Both the position numbers and the translations under genes were made by a program. The notes beneath the pieces are model-generated. The model was not told the origin of the DNA. It worked only from the letters and a program-made list of their open reading frames with translations, and made no database searches. A DNA stretch of 9,886 bases from an uncultured Bacteroidota bacterium. GTDB taxonomy: Bacteria > Bacteroidota > Bacteroidia > Chitinophagales > Saprospiraceae. Numbering within the stretch: position 1 is the first letter of the stretch; each line of letters begins with the position of its first letter. Where the stretch lies: contig CALEIL010000430.1 of NCBI GenBank assembly GCA_937876435.1, positions 1-9,886 on the forward strand, written 5' to 3'. This document shows, piece after piece, positions 6,391-9,886 of the stretch.

Positions 6391-7755
6391 TTAATAATTA
6401 TAAACCTCAAATCCTTTCCAAAATGCAATCTCCTGTACCACAGCAGAGATATCCTCCATCACAATGGAATAATGGTGCTCGAATCCATTTTCCAATACTC
6501 CATCCAGGATGCCTTGCAAGGGATTGTTGAATCGAACCTGGCAATAGTTGCCCCTTAGGGTATGATCACTTTCGGTCCCCTCGCCGGTGATATTCAGTAT
6601 CCGGAAACGATCGTCGGGATCGGTCCCGATCCGGTTGATGGTTACATTTTTGCCTTTCGAATTCACTTCAAAATCTGTCACGCATCCCTTATCCGGCGTG
6701 CCTTCCTGTACGATGGAAAAATTATTCAAAACCACACTGGAACGTTCCTCAGCCAGCTCCATGGGTGCAGAACCGCAATGCCAGAAAAGACCGGTATTTT
6801 TATGCATTTCGGAGAAAATAAAATCTGCAAAAAACGATACCTGCCCGGTGATCATACGCTGCATCATCATCGTGACCGCACCATATACATCACCTTCACA
6901 AGCGGTGGGTAAGCCACGGCTGTTCATCATGCCCAGCGTGGGGCACACCGCGATGCCATAATCCACGTGAAATTCCGGCCAGCATTTTATCGCGTAGGCA
7001 TCCAGCCGGTATTCATCTGCAAGATTCGAAACTGCAATTTTGGCCCGGACCAGTTTGTCAAGATGTTCATTGACAACTCTGGTGTTGTAATCTATTGATT
7101 GCAGCAATTCCTCCCCCTCATGAGCTACTACTTCCTGACCTATTTTTTCTGCCCCCACATACACTTTGGATATATCAATATGTTCCACTTCCACACCAAG
7201 GACCTCCCTGAGTTTCAACTCGTTGAAATTGGAGGTATAAAATCCGGGAGCCCTGGATCCAATCAACCCTATGCGCTTGTTTTTGAGATTTTTGAGCGTA
7301 TGTAATGACGAGAAAATAATCCTCAATTTGGCATCAAGTTGGGGATCATCCGGTGCATGAAACACAGCCCTGTACTTTTTTCGCAATTTGTACATGGTAT
7401 GGGCATTCATATTCAGGGCGCAAAAAGAATTGTTGCGCAGTCGGTTCCCAGAAAAATCGGGTTCAGGTGAACCGAGCAGTATCACCGGAACATCCAGATT
7501 TACCGCAAGAGCCGGAAGAATACTCCCCAGGCAAAAGGTACAAAAATGCACAAGCAGAGCATCGATCCCCGACTCCCTGAAGGTTTGGATAGTTGACGAA
7601 ATTTCGGAGTCCAGCATCGTGACTGGCTGGCTGATCACATCCACCTGCTCGATTCTGTTCAGTACATCAAGGACAATCCTGCTGTCCTTCCCCGCCTGAA
7701 CGGTATCAAAATTGGCTTTGGCTAATGGAATGTAGCCCAATTTTAAGCTTTCCAT
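6391..7755 (-). CDS. L-fucose/L-arabinose isomerase-family protein
   Basis: Cytoplasmic Mn-dependent aldose-ketose isomerase of the FucI/AraA superfamily, 454 residues from the chosen start. It has the two alpha/beta N-terminal domains (KLGYIPLAKANFD near the start; VPVILLGSPEPDF about 90-102; KRIGLIGSRAPGFY about 160-173). A C-terminal catalytic domain follows with KCWPEF (Glu261), ACEGDVYGA (Glu287, Asp289), WHCG (His326) and EHHYS (His427, His428). These match the Glu/Glu-or-Asp/His ligand pattern of the superfamily. It is the first gene of the operon. The frame stays open upstream to a TTG at 7833 and an ATG at 7824, but I chose the ATG at 7755: family-like sequence starts there, the extra 26 residues resemble no domain, and the candidate promoter at 7841-7871 would start transcription close to 7833. 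The substrate is unknown: a deoxyhexose, a pentose, or a modified hexose such as sulfoquinovose are options. Confidence 0.87.
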   Translation of the reverse strand: MESLKLGYIPLAKANFDTVQAGKDSRIVLDVLNRIEQVDVISQPVTMLDSEISSTIQTFRESGIDALLVHFCTFCLGSILPALAVNLDVPVILLGSPEPDFSGNRLRNNSFCALNMNAHTMYKLRKKYRAVFHAPDDPQLDAKLRIIFSSLHTLKNLKNKRIGLIGSRAPGFYTSNFNELKLREVLGVEVEHIDISKVYVGAEKIGQEVVAHEGEELLQSIDYNTRVVNEHLDKLVRAKIAVSNLADEYRLDAYAIKCWPEFHVDYGIAVCPTLGMMNSRGLPTACEGDVYGAVTMMMQRMITGQVSFFADFIFSEMHKNTGLFWHCGSAPMELAEERSSVVLNNFSIVQEGTPDKGCVTDFEVNSKGKNVTINRIGTDPDDRFRILNITGEGTESDHTLRGNYCQVRFNNPLQGILDGVLENGFEHHYSIVMEDISAVVQEIAFWKGFEVYNY

Positions 7756-7840
7756 GATTTTATTTATTATTTTATACTGATAATCCGATATGATCCTGAA
7801 GGTATCTCCTGAGTCCACCAACATCGGGATCAATCGGTTT

Positions 7841-7871
7841 CAAATTTTCCGATCTGACCAGTTTCCTCAAA
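7841..7871 (-). promoter_or_regulatory. Candidate Bacteroidota promoter for the catabolic operon
   Basis: Read on the minus strand: TTTG, a 19-base spacer, then AAAATTTG. The published Bacteroidota consensus is TTTG at -33 and TAnnTTTG at -7, so only one defined base differs. It would place the transcription start near 7835, giving a leader of about 80 A-rich bases before the isomerase ATG at 7755. It is the only promoter-like element seen ahead of the seven-gene block. It is a short motif and could be chance. Confidence 0.4.
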
Positions 7872-7872
7872 T

Positions 7873-7918
7873 TATTCACATAAAATGGAAATCAAATTGA
7901 ATTACCTTGTTGTGAATA
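7873..7918. promoter_or_regulatory. Inverted repeat TGTGAATA/TATTCACA upstream of the operon (possible operator)
   Basis: Perfect 8-base inverted arms lie at 7873-7880 and 7911-7918, separated by 30 bases, with one arm beside the -33-like TTTG at 7868-7871. A short outer CCTC/GAGG pairing flanks the arms. The position just upstream of the candidate promoter fits two half-sites of an activator or repressor. The alternative, an RNA hairpin ending the alkaline phosphatase transcript, is less likely because the arms are AT-rich, the loop is long and no T-run follows. The rest of the noncoding stretch 7756-7950 shows nothing further. Confidence 0.35.
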
Positions 7919-7950
7919 CTCAGGAGGTCATCATACAATCTCAATACTTA

Positions 7951-9120
7951 TTAATTTTTGATCAAATCCATGAGTTGCTGTCCGATCTCGGCAATCTTGA
8001 TAATGCCGGTAAACCTTTCGGCTCCGGGACCATATGCAAAGACTGGAACCCAAACTCCAGTATGTCCTCCTGTTGAATAATCGGCGGACACGGTACCTTT
8101 CTCAATATTCCCACCGGCGATCGTCATACCTCCGGTTTCATGATCAGCGGTGACGACGATAAGCGTCTCCCCATCCTCGTAGGCAAACTTTAAGGCACTG
8201 CCGATGGCCTGATCAAAATTCATCATTTCCTGTACCACATAAGGGGTGATGTTGTTGTGTGCCCCCCAGTCAATCTGAGATCCCTCTACCATTAGGATAA
8301 ATCCGGCATCATGGTTAACAAGAGTATTGACTGCAATTTCGGTACACACAGGCAGATCCAGGTCTCGTTCGGGATAAGGAAGAGGCTGGGCATAAGAGGT
8401 AATGAGCGCAATTTTGGAAGCATCGGTGCCTATCACTTCTTCCATTTTATGAAATACCTCATAACCCCGTTTCTCCAATTCGGGGATTAGATTTTGTCCG
8501 TCAGCCCGATCGTTGAAATTCTTCGTACCCCCTCCCATCATCACTTCGAGTCCCGAATCCACATAATCCAGACCAATGGCATCGTACATGTTTCTCCGTT
8601 TTTGATGGGCTACAAATGATGCCGGCGTGGCATGCGACAATGCCGACGAGGCCACCACTCCAGTTACCATGCCTTTCTCTTCTGCCACTTCCATCACAGT
8701 AGGAGCCGCCACCGTATCCCCTGTTTCAGTCACCACCATCCCGATTGCACCATTGTATGTAAGTTTGCCAGTAGACAGCGCAGTAGCCCCTGCTGCGGAA
8801 TCAGTCGTAAATCGATTCAGCGATTGGGTGAAGGATAATCCAAGATGCTTAAAGTTCTGCAAAAAGAGTTTCCCCTTATTTCCGACCCAGCCGGCGAAAA
8901 CCTGGGCCAGACCCATGCCATCGCCGATCATCAGGATGATATTTTTGGGTGTATCCGAATCAAAATCACGCACGTAATTGGCAACCGGGTAATCCTCCCC
9001 TCCCATATAGGTTCGTAATGAATCTCTTGCTCTTTCTTCCGAAGTAGGATTTTGAGTCCATGCCATGACCAGGGATGAACACCACACTACCATTGTCAGA
9101 ATACGCCCTCTGATTTTCAT
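7951..9120 (-). CDS. phoA: Exported alkaline phosphatase, PhoA family
   Basis: Secreted or periplasmic phosphomonoesterase releasing phosphate from organic esters. Complete catalytic set, numbered from the ATG at 9120: Asp67 in MIGDGMG, nucleophile Ser108 in TTDSAAGATALSTG, His163 and Thr165 in SHATPA, Glu279, Asp284 and His288 in VEGSQIDWGAH, Asp326 and His327 in TADHETGG, His353 in STGGHTG. The His163/Trp285 pair replaces the Asp153/Lys328 of the E. coli enzyme, as in many non-enteric homologues. The first 20 or so residues form a signal peptide (KIRGR, a hydrophobic stretch, then a likely cut near VMA-WT). Cys14 is not in a good lipobox. At 389 residues it is a compact form. An in-frame TTG two codons earlier is open, but the ATG is preferred. 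It is separated from the catabolic operon by about 195 noncoding bases, so it is probably not part of it. Confidence 0.93.
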   Translation of the reverse strand: MKIRGRILTMVVWCSSLVMAWTQNPTSEERARDSLRTYMGGEDYPVANYVRDFDSDTPKNIILMIGDGMGLAQVFAGWVGNKGKLFLQNFKHLGLSFTQSLNRFTTDSAAGATALSTGKLTYNGAIGMVVTETGDTVAAPTVMEVAEEKGMVTGVVASSALSHATPASFVAHQKRRNMYDAIGLDYVDSGLEVMMGGGTKNFNDRADGQNLIPELEKRGYEVFHKMEEVIGTDASKIALITSYAQPLPYPERDLDLPVCTEIAVNTLVNHDAGFILMVEGSQIDWGAHNNITPYVVQEMMNFDQAIGSALKFAYEDGETLIVVTADHETGGMTIAGGNIEKGTVSADYSTGGHTGVWVPVFAYGPGAERFTGIIKIAEIGQQLMDLIKN

Positions 9121-9147
9121 GTTCAATTCTTTATTTTAAATAGGTTT

Positions 9148-9160
9148 GAAATTCAATTTC
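9148..9160. promoter_or_regulatory. 13-base palindrome upstream of phoA
   Basis: GAAATTCAATTTC is a perfect 6+1+6 inverted repeat ending 27 bases before the phosphatase ATG, in a 67-base AT-rich gap. It might be an operator or part of the promoter. In this base composition it could also be chance; no clean TAnnTTTG box was found beside it. Confidence 0.2.
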
Positions 9161-9187
9161 TCAAATGCAATAAATGCACACAACCGC

Positions 9188-9886
9188 CTACGGACGTGCC
9201 ATTTTTACTAATTTCTGGGTCTGAACGACCGTCATATTTCCTGCTGGCCCTGTTTTCAGCTGTGATACATAGAGACCATCGGGCAACTCTGTACCATTAA
9301 ATTCCATTCGGTGGTTCCCCGGCGATAGAATTCCGGAAAAAACTTTAGAGATGAGTATACCCTGGATGGTATAGATCGCCCATTCGACCTTACTTTCAAG
9401 TTCCAAATCAAAACTGATCTGAGTCACATCGTTAAATGGATTGGGCAGATAAGACGGATCCTTGAACAGATTTTTAACCTCGATGCGCTCCGACAGCACA
9501 GACAGATTTTGCATTCCGCATTGTTGATCGATGAGTAGAAGAATTTCATCAGCTTCCTCCAACAAAACATTCCCTTGCTCAGCAGTCAACTTGCCTGCAT
9601 TCATAAAACCTGACACCTGATTTTTGAAGGCGTTGATCAGATTCTTGGCAGGCGTACAACGTCCATGGATAAAATGATTCCTCGCCACGTTCAGGACACT
9701 TTTTAATCCGTTCTGCTGCCCATGGTTCAAGGAACCGGCATATTCGGAGTCGATGAGATCAATCAGATCATCGATCAGCTCTTCTACAGTTGGGGGCACA
9801 TAGTGAGCTACAGCAGTCACCTCTTCCGAAAACACGGAATGCCCCCCGGCATTATAGGACCGAATATGATACGTATATTCTTTATC
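9188..9886 (-). CDS. Secreted protein with FIMAH-like and T9SS sorting domains, C-terminal part (cut by right edge)
   Basis: C-terminal 232 residues of a larger exported protein; the reading frame is open to the window edge, so no start is present. Residues 1-28 (YTYHIRSYNAGG, then EEVTAVA) look like the last strands of a fibronectin type III domain. Residues about 33-121 form a helical FIMAH-like unit: ELIDDLIDLI, GSLNHGQQNGLKSVL, AFKNQVSGFMNAGKLTAEQ, EADEILLLID. Residues about 145-232 form a type IX secretion sorting domain: LPNPFNDVTQISFDL, IYTIQGILI, LSPGNHRMEFNG, LPDGLYVSQL, and the final TQKLVKM. The protein is therefore expected to cross the outer membrane by T9SS and be anchored to the surface or released. 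The catalytic part, if any, lies beyond the window; FIMAH units are often found on secreted hydrolases. It is followed after 67 bases by phoA, and co-transcription is possible but unproven. Confidence 0.85.
   Translation of the reverse strand, partial: DKEYTYHIRSYNAGGHSVFSEEVTAVAHYVPPTVEELIDDLIDLIDSEYAGSLNHGQQNGLKSVLNVARNHFIHGRCTPAKNLINAFKNQVSGFMNAGKLTAEQGNVLLEEADEILLLIDQQCGMQNLSVLSERIEVKNLFKDPSYLPNPFNDVTQISFDLELESKVEWAIYTIQGILISKVFSGILSPGNHRMEFNGTELPDGLYVSQLKTGPAGNMTVVQTQKLVKMARP

Larger units (their letters stand above)
1..7755 (-). other. Seven-gene putative catabolic operon
   Basis: Seven same-strand genes in order: FucI/AraA-type isomerase, IolB-type isomerase, transaldolase, FGGY kinase, FAD oxidase, iron-sulfur protein, sugar-porter transporter. 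Intergenic gaps are 12, 0, 14, 0, 26 and 18 bases, with two TAAATG junctions that suggest translational coupling. No internal terminator or promoter was seen. The set contains uptake, two isomerisation steps, phosphorylation, C-C bond cleavage or transfer, and a respiratory-type oxidation, so it can be read as one pathway. The substrate is inferred only as a sugar, polyol or sugar acid. The operon may continue past the left edge. Confidence 0.75.

Noticed and set aside
7873..7918. Rho-independent terminator after the alkaline phosphatase
   Set aside because: The arms are AT-rich, the loop is 30 bases and there is no following T-run on the minus strand.
7951..9126. TTG start for the alkaline phosphatase at 9126
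   Set aside because: An ATG two codons later (9120) gives a normal signal peptide; the TTG adds nothing recognisable. The same reasoning moved the iolB-like start from the TTG at 6381 to the ATG at 6378.
9121..9187. Bacteroidota promoter for phoA
   Set aside because: TGCATTTG at about 9163-9170 is close to a -7 box but no TTTG lies 19-21 bases upstream; a TTTG-N19-TATTTAAA reading matches the -7 box poorly.
9188..9835. A 215-residue gene starting with GTG at 9835
   Set aside because: The frame is open to the window edge and the residues before the GTG continue a fibronectin III-like strand pattern, so the GTG is an internal valine and the gene is a 5'-truncated fragment.
1..9886. tRNA or rRNA genes, CRISPR array, insertion sequence or attachment site
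   Set aside because: No cloverleaf-like segment, regularly spaced repeat, transposase-like frame or flanking direct repeat was seen; nearly all of the window is occupied by confident coding sequence.

Overview
The window reads as part of a Bacteroidota-type (or closely allied, such as Ignavibacteria/Rhodothermota) genome. The main evidence is a C-terminal type IX secretion sorting domain at the right edge. Supporting evidence is weaker: mostly A-rich, Shine-Dalgarno-poor start regions and a TTTG-N19-AAAATTTG promoter-like element. All nine genes I can support lie on the minus strand, so the window is read from right to left.

Right edge (9886 to 7951): the C-terminal end of a large secreted protein (end of a fibronectin III-like domain, a FIMAH-like helical domain, a T9SS sorting domain). 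It is followed by a complete exported PhoA-type alkaline phosphatase. A noncoding stretch of about 195 bases comes next, holding an 8+8 inverted repeat and a possible promoter.

Main block (7755 to 1): seven tightly packed genes, with gaps of 12, 0, 14, 0, 26 and 18 bases, that look like one catabolic operon. In order they are: an L-fucose/L-arabinose isomerase-family protein, an IolB/KduI-type isomerase, a small transaldolase, an FGGY sugar kinase, a GlcD/YgcU-like FAD oxidase, an iron-sulfur protein related to GlcF/GlpC, and a sugar-porter MFS transporter cut by the left edge.

The inferred logic is uptake of a sugar, polyol or sugar acid, isomerisation, phosphorylation, and transaldol cleavage or C3 transfer. 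A flavin/iron-sulfur pair would pass electrons from a hydroxyacid or polyol intermediate to the respiratory chain. The substrate cannot be read from sequence. IolB suggests a deoxy-uronate or inositol-like compound, but no other inositol gene is visible. The isomerase plus transaldolase recalls transaldolase-type sulfoglycolysis, which needs no FGGY kinase or IolB. The combination is the best candidate here for an undescribed pathway. The iron-sulfur protein is the oddest member: its two [4Fe-4S] motifs are intact, but almost all cysteines of both CCG domains are replaced.
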